Of a DNA stretch of 17,260 nucleotides, positions 5,333 through 13,282 are shown piece by piece (position 1 is the stretch's first letter; each line of letters starts with the position of its first letter). Under the pieces are notes generated by a model. That model was not told where the DNA came from and did no database searches. It worked only from the letters and a program-made list of their open reading frames with translations. The translations under genes and the position numbers were made by a program. Origin of the DNA: Phycisphaerales bacterium (GTDB taxonomy: Bacteria > Planctomycetota > Phycisphaerae > Sedimentisphaerales > Anaerohalosphaeraceae); contig PMBP01000142.1 in assembly GCA_003152975.1 (NCBI GenBank), positions 1 to 17,260 of the forward strand, in the 5' to 3' direction.

Positions 5333-8300
5333 ATGAGCAAGCTGTCAGGATGTTTTGTGTTGGTTGTGGCCGTACTGTTGGTCTGGGTCTGGAGTCTGGC
5401 CCCGGCCGCTCAGGATGCCTCCTTTGCCGGCCAGGATCTGCATCTATCGGGAAAGACGATGAAGGTTTCCCGCTCGGCCGATCCGGCGGAAAAGCACATC
5501 CTGATCTTCGAAGACGGCATGACCCTGCGGCTCGGCGACAATCAGCTTTCCAGCGACAAGGCGGTCGTGCTAATCACCCGGGTGCAGACCGAACATCGGG
5601 GCATCCAACGAAACGATTATGATGTCCGCGTGTACCTGGAGCACAATGTCACGGTGATTCAGGGGAAATCCGCCCGAACCTCCGGAGTGGACAACACGGT
5701 ATTGAACCGTGGACAGGCCCTGGTGGCGCGATTCCTGGTGACCGGGGAGATTTTCGCCGAGGCCGAAATGCAGACGACCGTCAGCGAGGCGGAGATTCGC
5801 AAAATCGAGTTGTGCGAGCGAGCCCTGACCGCGGCAGCTCCGATTCGCAGTGAACCCTACATTCGCAAAGAGGCGCAAGTGCCTCCGTTCGAGCGGCCGG
5901 TCATGATTGCCACGGCGGCCAAATCCAAGCCGTGGTCGCCGTTGGGACTGTTTGAACCGTTGACGGGCGGGGAAGAACAACCGGCCACCTCGGTTGAACC
6001 GGCCTCGCAGGAGCCGCCGGTGGAATACCCCGTCAGCATCGCCGGATTATGGGAACCGGCCCCCAAGATTCAAAACACCGACATGGGTGACGGTCGCTTT
6101 GCCGCGACGGTCATGGGTCGGTTTTACCTGTGGCAGAAGCGCGACGATCGCGGCGGACTCATCGAGTTTCAGGCCGACAATGCCGTGATCTTTCACGCCG
6201 AGCCCAAGTTCGGCGAGGAATCCAAGAGCCGCAGCGACGGCGTCCTGGCCAGCGGCCGGGTCACCGCCGTCTATGTCCGCGGCAACATCGTGATGACCGA
6301 GGGACCCCGAACCATCCGGGCCCACGAAATGTATTACGACTTCCAAAACCATCGCGGTTTCGCCATCCAGGCCGAGTTGCGGACCTTCGATCCCAAACGG
6401 GAATTGCCGATTTATCTTCGGGCCCAGCAGCTCCGTCAGGTTTCCGGGTCGATGTTCGAGGCCGACCAGATCACGCTGACCACCAGCGAGTTCTACCTGC
6501 CGCAGATTTCATTGAACGCTTCGCGGATGGTCCTGACCGATACGACCAACATCGATTCGCGGACCCCGGCCGGTCCCGACAAGAAGAGTTTCGAAGGCAC
6601 GCTCTACGATGTCGATATGAAGCTGGGCAGCGCCACGATCTTCCGGTGGCCGAAACTGCAGACGGACTTTGTCCGTCCGGATGTCCCGATCCGCCGCCTG
6701 CAATTCGGGAGCGATTCGCAATATGGAACGACGCTCCAGACGCAGTGGCACCTGGCCCGGTTGTTGGGCTGGAAAGAGCCGAAAGGCATGGACACGAATC
6801 TGGCGGTCGACTACTACAGCAAACGCGGCGTCGGCGTCGGCGTCGAATCCGAATACAAGTTCGACAAGTCGTATGGCGAGCTGATCGGCTATGTCATGAC
6901 CGACCGCGGAACCGACGACCTGGGCCGTGTCTCCAGCCGCAAGAATGTCGATTCCGGCGAGGATATTCGCGGGCGATTCACCCTCCGCCACCGCCAGTAT
7001 CTGCCGTACGATTGGCAGTTGACCGTCGAAACGGGATACCTGTCGGATGAGAATTTCCTCGAATGGATGTACCAGGATGAATTCAATGTCGGCAAAGCCC
7101 AGGAGACGCTGGTCCATCTCAAGCGGATCCGGGACAACTGGGGCTTTTCCTTCCTCAACAAATTCCGCATCAACGATTTTGAGACGATGACCGAAGAACT
7201 GCCGACGACGGAATTTCACTGGACGGGCCAGTCGTTCTGGGATGACCAGTTGACCTTCTACAGCGACACACAGGCCAGCCGGATGCGGTATCGCCGCGGC
7301 GACAATAAGGTGGCAACGGAACCCGGCGATTTTTATACCTTCTTCAGTTCCCGCAACGAGGTCGATATGCCGATGCGGGTTTATAACGCCAAAGTGGTGC
7401 CCTATGTGGCTGGAACCTTCAGTTACGAGGACCAGTTGGGATACCGTACGGAACTGGACAACACGCTGGTTGGGACCCACGATCGCCAAGACCAGGTCTC
7501 TCTCGGCGAGGTCGGGGTTCGGGCCTCGACCCAATTCTGGAAGGCCGACCCCTTCGTGCAGTCGCGGTTCTGGGACATCAACGGACTACGGCATGTCGTT
7601 ACGCCGCATGTGGAAGCGGCGGCATTCGAGGCCAGCGACGAAGTCTCCGACATGCGCGACTTGGTGAACCTCGGCCTGTCGCAGCGATGGCAAACCCGTC
7701 GTGGACCTCAGGAAAAGCTGCACACCCTCGACTGGATCCGGTGGGATGTGGACACGACCCTGGTCAGCGATAACGCCGACCCCTCGGTAGGTCCGTGGGA
7801 CTTGGCCTGGACCAACCCTGCGATCCCGATGGCCGTGCGGCGGTCGGTCGGGGAATTCGGCGTCATGCGGGATTCGGTCAGTAGCGATTTCGAATGGCGG
7901 CTCAGCGACACGACGACCATTCTCAGCGACATGATGTACGACATCCGCAGCGGGTATGTCCAGCAGCTCAACATCGGCGTTTCGCGGTATATCTTTCCGG
8001 ACTTGAGCTATTATGTCGGCAGCCGGTATTTGCGGAATGTGGTCGTCGATGTCTCCGCGGCGAACAATGGCGGCAAGGCGATCCACGAGGAAGGATCTCA
8101 TGCGTTGGTGACGGCCGTGGCCTACAATCTCAATGAGCGATACACGACCATCGTCTCGCAGGAATACAACTTCGACTACGAGCAGAGCATCCGTAACGAA
8201 GTGACCCTGCTGCGGCGGTATCATCGGATATTTTACGGGTTGAGCTATTCAATGGATGCCATGCGGGATCGCCAGTCCATCATGTTCAGCATCTGGCCGC

Positions 8301-8371
8301 AGGGCGTCAAGGAACTGACCGTCGGCTCGCGGCGGTATTACGGCGTGACCGGTCCGCTGCGGGAAGAGTAG
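5333..8371 (+). CDS. lptD: LptD-like LPS-assembly outer-membrane porin
   Basis: This 1012-residue protein would insert lipopolysaccharide into the outer leaflet, receiving it from the LptA bridge. A signal peptide (about 1-26) is followed by OstA/LptA-like periplasmic material. One beta-jelly-roll segment lies near 60-155, a Pro-rich linker near 165-235, and a second OstA-type segment near 260-400 (GRVTAVYVRGNIVMTEGPRT, then IRAHEMYYDF). From about 458 (FGSDSQYGTT) to the end the sequence alternates as a beta barrel. The LptD hallmark GLRHVVTPHVE is present in the C-terminal part. It is longer than the 784-residue E. coli protein. Apart from C7 in the signal peptide I see only one cysteine (ELCERAL), so the disulfide switch of E. 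coli LptD is absent. A weak AGGAT site precedes the ATG. It could be a divergent OstA-family relative, but barrel plus OstA domain favours LptD. Confidence 0.8.
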   Translation: MSKLSGCFVLVVAVLLVWVWSLAPAAQDASFAGQDLHLSGKTMKVSRSADPAEKHILIFEDGMTLRLGDNQLSSDKAVVLITRVQTEHRGIQRNDYDVRVYLEHNVTVIQGKSARTSGVDNTVLNRGQALVARFLVTGEIFAEAEMQTTVSEAEIRKIELCERALTAAAPIRSEPYIRKEAQVPPFERPVMIATAAKSKPWSPLGLFEPLTGGEEQPATSVEPASQEPPVEYPVSIAGLWEPAPKIQNTDMGDGRFAATVMGRFYLWQKRDDRGGLIEFQADNAVIFHAEPKFGEESKSRSDGVLASGRVTAVYVRGNIVMTEGPRTIRAHEMYYDFQNHRGFAIQAELRTFDPKRELPIYLRAQQLRQVSGSMFEADQITLTTSEFYLPQISLNASRMVLTDTTNIDSRTPAGPDKKSFEGTLYDVDMKLGSATIFRWPKLQTDFVRPDVPIRRLQFGSDSQYGTTLQTQWHLARLLGWKEPKGMDTNLAVDYYSKRGVGVGVESEYKFDKSYGELIGYVMTDRGTDDLGRVSSRKNVDSGEDIRGRFTLRHRQYLPYDWQLTVETGYLSDENFLEWMYQDEFNVGKAQETLVHLKRIRDNWGFSFLNKFRINDFETMTEELPTTEFHWTGQSFWDDQLTFYSDTQASRMRYRRGDNKVATEPGDFYTFFSSRNEVDMPMRVYNAKVVPYVAGTFSYEDQLGYRTELDNTLVGTHDRQDQVSLGEVGVRASTQFWKADPFVQSRFWDINGLRHVVTPHVEAAAFEASDEVSDMRDLVNLGLSQRWQTRRGPQEKLHTLDWIRWDVDTTLVSDNADPSVGPWDLAWTNPAIPMAVRRSVGEFGVMRDSVSSDFEWRLSDTTTILSDMMYDIRSGYVQQLNIGVSRYIFPDLSYYVGSRYLRNVVVDVSAANNGGKAIHEEGSHALVTAVAYNLNERYTTIVSQEYNFDYEQSIRNEVTLLRRYHRIFYGLSYSMDAMRDRQSIMFSIWPQGVKELTVGSRRYYGVTGPLREE

Positions 8372-8442
8372 GGATGATCCAGACCCCTTCCGGGGCGACG
8401 GGAAAAACGCGGAACAAAATAAACAGGAAAAACAGTTGTCGT

Positions 8443-8448
8443 AAGGAG
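8443..8448 (+). promoter_or_regulatory. Ribosome binding site fixing the aldolase start
   Basis: AAGGAG lies 6 nt before the ATG at 8455. This excludes the longer in-frame reading that begins at 8374, directly after the lptD stop. Confidence 0.8.
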
Positions 8449-8454
8449 CAGAAT

Positions 8455-9399
8455 ATGCCGTTAGTCGGTACCAAGAAAATGTTTCAGATGGCGTACAAAA
8501 ACGGATACGCCATCGGCGCTTTCAATGTCAACAACATGGAAATCACCCAGGGGATCGTGGAAGCGGTCGCCGAGGAGCAGGCCCCGCTGATCCTGCAGAT
8601 CAGCAAGGGCGCCCGCGAGTATGCCAAGATGAGTTACCTGCGGGGTATCATCGATGTGGCGGTTAAAGAGAACCCCGGTATCCCGATCGTGATCCACCTG
8701 GATCATGGCGACACCTTCGAGCTCTGCAAGCAGTGTGTGGACGACGGCTACACCTCGGTGATGGTCGATGCCTCGCATGAGCCGTACGAGGACAACATCA
8801 AGTTGACTCGGAAGGTCGTCGAGTATGCCCATTCCAAGGGCGTGGTGGTGGAAGCGGAACTCGGCCAGCTCGGCGGCATCGAGGAACATGTCAAGGGTGT
8901 CGATGATGTCGCCGCGCACCTGACCGACCCGAACCAAGCTGTGGACTTCATCAAGCGGAGCGGCTGCGACTCGCTGGCGCTAGCCATCGGGACCAGCCAC
9001 GGCGCCTACAAGTTCAAAGCTGCGCCCATGCTGGCCTTCGATGTCATCGAAAAAATCCACAAGCTCATGCCCGGCTTTCCGCTGGTCATGCACGGCTCCA
9101 GCAGCGTCCTGCAGGAGTTCAAGGACCTGATCAACAAGTACGGCGGCAAGATGCCCGATGCGATGGGCGTTCCCGAAGAGGCGATCACGAAGGCCTCGAA
9201 GATGGGCGTCTGCAAGGTCAACATCGACACCGACCTGCGGATGGCCCTGACAGCCAAGATTCGCCAGGTCTTCGCCGAAAAGCCCGGCGAGTTTGACCCG
9301 CGCAAATACCTGGGACCCGGGCGCGAGGCGATCAAGAAAATGGTCAAGCACAAACTCCATGTGCTCGGTTGTGCCGGCAAGGCCGCCGAGTGCCTGTAG
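8455..9399 (+). CDS. fba: Class II fructose-1,6-bisphosphate aldolase
   Basis: This 314-residue zinc enzyme reversibly cleaves fructose-1,6-bisphosphate into dihydroxyacetone phosphate and glyceraldehyde-3-phosphate in glycolysis and gluconeogenesis. Family signatures are all present: AIGAFNVNN near the N-terminus, catalytic D83 and zinc ligand H84 in HLDHGDTFE, VEAELGQLGG around E135, zinc ligands H182 (GTSHGAYK) and H213 (VMHGSSS), and the phosphate-binding NIDTDLR near 256-262. The length and VEAELGQLGGIEE style fit the shorter class II group found in many bacteria. The gene lies 83 bp after lptD and is followed by a structured spacer, so it may be expressed on its own. No promoter consensus is convincing in the 83-bp gap. 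Confidence 0.95.
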   Translation: MPLVGTKKMFQMAYKNGYAIGAFNVNNMEITQGIVEAVAEEQAPLILQISKGAREYAKMSYLRGIIDVAVKENPGIPIVIHLDHGDTFELCKQCVDDGYTSVMVDASHEPYEDNIKLTRKVVEYAHSKGVVVEAELGQLGGIEEHVKGVDDVAAHLTDPNQAVDFIKRSGCDSLALAIGTSHGAYKFKAAPMLAFDVIEKIHKLMPGFPLVMHGSSSVLQEFKDLINKYGGKMPDAMGVPEEAITKASKMGVCKVNIDTDLRMALTAKIRQVFAEKPGEFDPRKYLGPGREAIKKMVKHKLHVLGCAGKAAECL

Positions 9400-9435
9400 T
9401 CTGAAAGTTGTCGAAATAACTGTGTAAGCGAATCG

Positions 9436-9495
9436 TCTCCGGCAGATCGTCGGAGTCCTGAATTCAATTCTTCAGGGCTGTCGGTCTGCCGGAGA
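9436..9495 (+). terminator. Two-tier hairpin after the aldolase gene
   Basis: An outer perfect 11-bp stem (TCTCCGGCAGA at 9436-9446 with 9485-9495) encloses an inner perfect 6-bp stem (CCTGAA 9457-9462 with TTCAGG 9471-9476). A short GAATTTCC follows, so the U tract is poor. The position between fba and the protease favours a terminator or mRNA processing element. Confidence 0.45.
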
Positions 9496-9531
9496 ATTTC
9501 CGTCCAGACAAATCATGATGGGGTTGGATTC

Positions 9532-11736
9532 TTGAATACGAAAAAGATGATCGATCGGTATATCGGGATTCTGGTGTGGGTGATGTTGTCACTGGCTATC
9601 GTGGGATGCGAACCGCCCAAGGAAACGCCGGCCACCCCGTCCAAGACCGCAACGGCCGAGTCGGCGCCGGCTTCTCAGGTCGTCCAGCAGGCCGCCGCCG
9701 ATATCCAGAAGGGCGACTTCGCCGGCGCCGAGCAGGTTCTCAAACAGGTTCCGGCCGAACAGGGAAACGCGTCTATCGTTTCACTCGATCGGGCGATAAA
9801 AGAGTATCAGCGAATCGAAGCCGACCGAAAGACCCGCAAAGAAAAGGCCTTGGCCAACCAGCTCGCCCAGATCGATAAGCTTCGCAAGAAATACGAGCCG
9901 GATGTCGCGCCCGACCCCAACCAGATGGGCGAGATTCTGGCCGAGGTTGTCAAAACCGGCGAGTACACCGACGCGGCGCAGAAAGAGACCCTGCTGGAAA
10001 ATCCTTTCATTCGCCGGGTGATTTCGCGGGCCCAGGAAAAGGGCAAGCAACTGGCCGACGAGGGCAAATGGGTGGACGCCTATACTTCCTGTTACTACTG
10101 GCTCAGTTCGCTGTTCGAAAGCAAACCCGAGTACAAGCATTTTGCCGAGCAACTGACCGAAATGGCGACGGTGGAGATGGCCCTGCAGGATGACAGTTGC
10201 GGCGCCACCAGCAAGGACCGCCACGCGGGGATCAAGTCCGAGATGTTCCTCAAGGCGATCAGCGCGCTGGATATGTATTATGTCAGTCCGATCGATTATT
10301 CCGAGATGGCCAAAAAATGCATTCTCCGTTGCCGCCTGTTGGGAGATGTCCTGATGCGGTCCAAGGCCAAGCTGGCCTACTCGGCCGACAAGGACAAGGC
10401 CGAGGCATGGCTATCGGGCATCGGCAAGATCGAGAAGGCCGTGGCTGAAGATAAGGAGATGAACAAGAACCGGCTTTTGGCGGTCTTTGACGAGACCCTG
10501 ACCCTCAATGAGATTTCGCTGGGATTGCCAAAAGAAATCGTCATCGCCCAGTTCACCGAAGCGGCTTTGGCGTCGCTGGATCCGTTTACGAATCTCATCT
10601 GGCCCTGGCAGGTCAGCGATTTCCAGAAGAACATGACCAAGCAGTTTACCGGAATCGGTATTGAAATCTCCAAGGCGACCGGCATGTTGAAGGTTGTCAG
10701 CCTGCTTCCGGATACGCCCGCCTACACTTCGGGCCTAGACGCCGTGGATGTCATCACGGCCGTTGATGGCGAGCCAACCAAGGAGATGAGCATCTTCTGC
10801 GCCGTCAGCAAGATCACCGGCCCGGAGAATACCCAGGTAACGCTGACGGTTAAACACGCCGCCACCAAGAAGATCGAAGACATCACCATCACCCGCAAGC
10901 GAATTGTGGTTCCTCCCATCCGGGGTTGGCAACGGGTCGAAAACGGGGCTTGGCGATATATGGTCGATCCGCAAGCGGGAATCGGTTACCTGCGGATCAC
11001 GGACTTTACCGAAAGCGTCGTCGAGGATGCCGACCGCATTCTCAAGGAGATGGAGGACCAGGGACTCAAGGGGCTGATCATCGACCTGCGATTCAATTCC
11101 GGTGGCTACTTGCTGAGCGCGTCGGGAATCTCGGATCTGTTCCTGGAAAGCGGGTTGATCGTCAAGAGCAAACCCCGGCAAGGTTTTTCGGATCCCATAA
11201 AGGCCCATAAGGCTGGAACGCACCCGAATTACCCGATCGTGATCCTGATCAACGGCCAATCGGCCAGTGCCTCGGAGATCGTGGCCGGGGCTCTGCAGGA
11301 CGAAAAACACAAGCGGGCCCTGCTGGTCGGCAGCCGCACCTATGGCAAGGGCAGCGTGCAGGTCGTCGTGAACTTTACCGGCGATGGTTCGCAGCTCAAA
11401 TATACGATGGCCTATTATTACCTGCCATCGGACCAGCCGGTGAAAAACCGGTATGTCATGGAAAAACTCGGACGCAAGGATTGGGGCATCGCCCCGGATG
11501 TCGAAGTGGAACTGAAACTCAACGAGCTGCGGGAAATGATCGATGTCCAGCGCGCCAATGATGTCCTGGCCAAGGCCGATCACGACAAGACCAATCCGGT
11601 CAAACGCTTCTCGCTGGCCGAGACGCTCAAGTCGGATCCGCAAATGGAGGTGGGGATCCTGGTTCTCAAGGCCCGGATGGTCCAGGCGGGGATCGAATTG
11701 CCCCCGCCGGCTGCACCGACGACTTCCGAAAAGTGA
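9532..11736 (+). CDS. S41-family (CtpA/Prc-type) lipoprotein protease with PDZ domain
   Basis: This 734-residue protein starts with a lipoprotein signal whose lipobox LAIVGC puts the lipidated Cys at position 26, so it should be membrane-tethered. Residues 40-340 are a charged, mainly helical region with helical-repeat or coiled-coil character (KALANQLAQIDKLRKKYE). A PDZ domain spans about 372-455 (GIGIEISKATGMLKVVSLLPDTPAYTSG and following). The S41 fold follows at about 470-660: LIIDLRFNSGG, catalytic S579 in SASASEI, and catalytic K606 in TYGKGSVQ, both residues present. Such enzymes trim envelope proteins or degrade misfolded ones. The start is uncertain: TTG at 9532 follows GGGG by 8 nt, while ATG at 9547 lacks a ribosome site but leaves an equally good signal. 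lysS begins 13 bp after the stop, suggesting co-transcription. Confidence 0.88.
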   Translation: MNTKKMIDRYIGILVWVMLSLAIVGCEPPKETPATPSKTATAESAPASQVVQQAAADIQKGDFAGAEQVLKQVPAEQGNASIVSLDRAIKEYQRIEADRKTRKEKALANQLAQIDKLRKKYEPDVAPDPNQMGEILAEVVKTGEYTDAAQKETLLENPFIRRVISRAQEKGKQLADEGKWVDAYTSCYYWLSSLFESKPEYKHFAEQLTEMATVEMALQDDSCGATSKDRHAGIKSEMFLKAISALDMYYVSPIDYSEMAKKCILRCRLLGDVLMRSKAKLAYSADKDKAEAWLSGIGKIEKAVAEDKEMNKNRLLAVFDETLTLNEISLGLPKEIVIAQFTEAALASLDPFTNLIWPWQVSDFQKNMTKQFTGIGIEISKATGMLKVVSLLPDTPAYTSGLDAVDVITAVDGEPTKEMSIFCAVSKITGPENTQVTLTVKHAATKKIEDITITRKRIVVPPIRGWQRVENGAWRYMVDPQAGIGYLRITDFTESVVEDADRILKEMEDQGLKGLIIDLRFNSGGYLLSASGISDLFLESGLIVKSKPRQGFSDPIKAHKAGTHPNYPIVILINGQSASASEIVAGALQDEKHKRALLVGSRTYGKGSVQVVVNFTGDGSQLKYTMAYYYLPSDQPVKNRYVMEKLGRKDWGIAPDVEVELKLNELREMIDVQRANDVLAKADHDKTNPVKRFSLAETLKSDPQMEVGILVLKARMVQAGIELPPPAAPTTSEK

Positions 11737-11749
11737 GAGGGCCGGGACG

Positions 11750-13225
11750 ATGCAACGCAAAGTACCAGGCAAACTGGAGCTGCAGCGCCGCGAAAAGCTG
11801 GCCAAACTCCAGCAACTGGGCGTCGATCCCTATGGCGGCCGATACGACGGGATCGAGTCGGCCCAATCCGTTCGCGACCGGTATGTGGACAACCAGGAAG
11901 GCCAGCGGGCCTGTGCGGCCGGGCGAATCGTCCTGCTGCGGGATATCGGCAAGCTGGTATTCATCACGCTGCGGGACTGGACCGGGACAATCCAGTTGGG
12001 CATCAGCAAGCAAATACTCGCGGCCCAGTGGGATGTCATCAAGCTTCTGGATCTGGGCGATCTGATCTGTGCCGAAGGGACACTGGGCCGGACCAAGACC
12101 GGCGAGTTGACGATCTGGGTGGACAAGTTCACCGTCATGGCCAAGTCCCTGCTGCCGCCGCCGGAGAAATTCCACGGCCTGGAAAATGTCGATCTTCGGT
12201 ACCGCCAGCGGTATGTCGATTTGTGGGCCAATCCGGAGGTGACAGTTCGTTTCCGTCAGCGGAGCCGAACCCTGGACACGATCCGCCGCTTCCTGCAGGA
12301 TCGGGGATTTGTCGAGGTGGAAACACCGATGATGCAGGCGATCGCCGGCGGGGCGGCGGCGCGGCCATTCATCACCCACCACAACGCGCTGAATCTTGAT
12401 CTGTACCTGCGGATCGCGCCGGAGCTGTTCCTCAAGCGGCTCTTGGTCGGCGGCATGGAGAGGGTATTCGAAATCAACCGGAACTTCCGCAACGAAGGCC
12501 TGAGCACCCGGCATAACCCGGAATTCACGATGATGGAACTGTATCAGGCCTACGGCGATTACCATGCGATGATGGAAATCACTGAGTCGTTGATCACAAC
12601 CCTGGTCGGGCAACAGAGTACGGATGCGTCGTTGCCTTTTGGGGATTTGCAGATCCACTATGCCCGTCCATGGCGCAAGGCCCGATATGCTGACCTCGTT
12701 AAAGAATATGCGGGGTGTTCGATCGACGATCTGGCGGTGGTACGGGCCAAGGCCCGGTCGATGGGCATTCAGGAAGCGGGCATGGACGATGCCGTGGTGA
12801 TCAATGAGGTCTTCGAAGGGACCGTGGAGCATCATCTGGTCGATCCGACCTTCGTGATGGACTATCCGGCGGCGCTGTGCCCGCTGACGCGGCGAAGCAA
12901 GACCGATCCGCGGTATGCCGAACGATTCGAACTGTTTATCGGGCGGATGGAGGTGGCCAACGCCTACACCGAGCTCAATGACCCGCAGGTGCAGGAAGAT
13001 AACTTTCTCCAGCAGCTCCGCGGTCAGGCCGAGACGATGGCCACGATGGACGAGGATTTCGTCACGGCACTCAAGTACGGCATGCCGCCGGCGGGCGGAC
13101 TGGGCATCGGCATCGATCGGTTGATCATGCTGCTGACCAACGCGACGAGCATCCGGGATGTGATCCTGTTCCCGCTGCTCAAGCCCGCGCCGGCCGAGAC
13201 GCCGGAAGAACCGGTTGCAGAATAG
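11750..13225 (+). CDS. lysS: Class II lysyl-tRNA synthetase
   Basis: This 491-residue enzyme charges tRNA-Lys. An OB-fold anticodon-binding domain (about 55-135, AGRIVLLRDIGKLVFITLRDWTGTIQL) precedes the class II catalytic core. Motif 1 is FLQDRGFVEVETPMM (181-195), followed by the LysRS-typical GGAAARPFITHHNALNLDLYLRIAPELFLKR. Motif 2 is RNFRNEGLSTRHNPEFTMMELYQAY (244-268) and motif 3 is GLGIGIDRLIMLL (450-462). The length matches bacterial LysRS of about 500 residues. The ATG at 11750 is chosen because GAGAGG lies 9 nt upstream and overlaps the end of the protease gene; earlier in-frame codons lie inside that gene. The terminal PAPAETPEEPVAE tail is low-complexity. It sits inside the envelope operon, which may couple translation and envelope growth. 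Confidence 0.96.
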   Translation: MQRKVPGKLELQRREKLAKLQQLGVDPYGGRYDGIESAQSVRDRYVDNQEGQRACAAGRIVLLRDIGKLVFITLRDWTGTIQLGISKQILAAQWDVIKLLDLGDLICAEGTLGRTKTGELTIWVDKFTVMAKSLLPPPEKFHGLENVDLRYRQRYVDLWANPEVTVRFRQRSRTLDTIRRFLQDRGFVEVETPMMQAIAGGAAARPFITHHNALNLDLYLRIAPELFLKRLLVGGMERVFEINRNFRNEGLSTRHNPEFTMMELYQAYGDYHAMMEITESLITTLVGQQSTDASLPFGDLQIHYARPWRKARYADLVKEYAGCSIDDLAVVRAKARSMGIQEAGMDDAVVINEVFEGTVEHHLVDPTFVMDYPAALCPLTRRSKTDPRYAERFELFIGRMEVANAYTELNDPQVQEDNFLQQLRGQAETMATMDEDFVTALKYGMPPAGGLGIGIDRLIMLLTNATSIRDVILFPLLKPAPAETPEEPVAE

Positions 13226-13228
13226 GCC

Positions 13229-13282
13229 ATGCCGAAGACCTACCGGCTACGAAATCCGGATCCGGGGAGTAACCGGCAATGA
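13229..13282 (+). CDS. Possible 17-codon mini-ORF coupling lysS to the permease
   Basis: ATG at 13229 opens a frame reading MPKTYRLRNPDPGSNRQ whose TGA stop (13280-13282) overlaps the ATG of the permease as ATGA. No strong ribosome site precedes it (only AATAGG), while GGGGAG for the permease lies inside it. It may be chance, or a leader peptide for translational coupling. Confidence 0.2.
   Translation: MPKTYRLRNPDPGSNRQ

Noticed and set aside
8383..8396. A CCCC/GGGG hairpin after lptD as a terminator
   Set aside because: The stem is only 4 bp with no T tract following.
8374..8454. N-terminal extension of the aldolase
   Set aside because: The AAGGAG site and the family N-terminus both point to the ATG at 8455; the extension is polar, low-complexity sequence.
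10735..11805. A 356-codon minus-strand frame opposite the S41 protease
   Set aside because: It overlaps the catalytic domain on the other strand and has no recognisable domain or ribosome site.
11666..12835. A 389-codon minus-strand frame opposite lysS
   Set aside because: It is an antisense shadow of a fully motif-supported LysRS. The long open frame follows from GC-rich codon bias.
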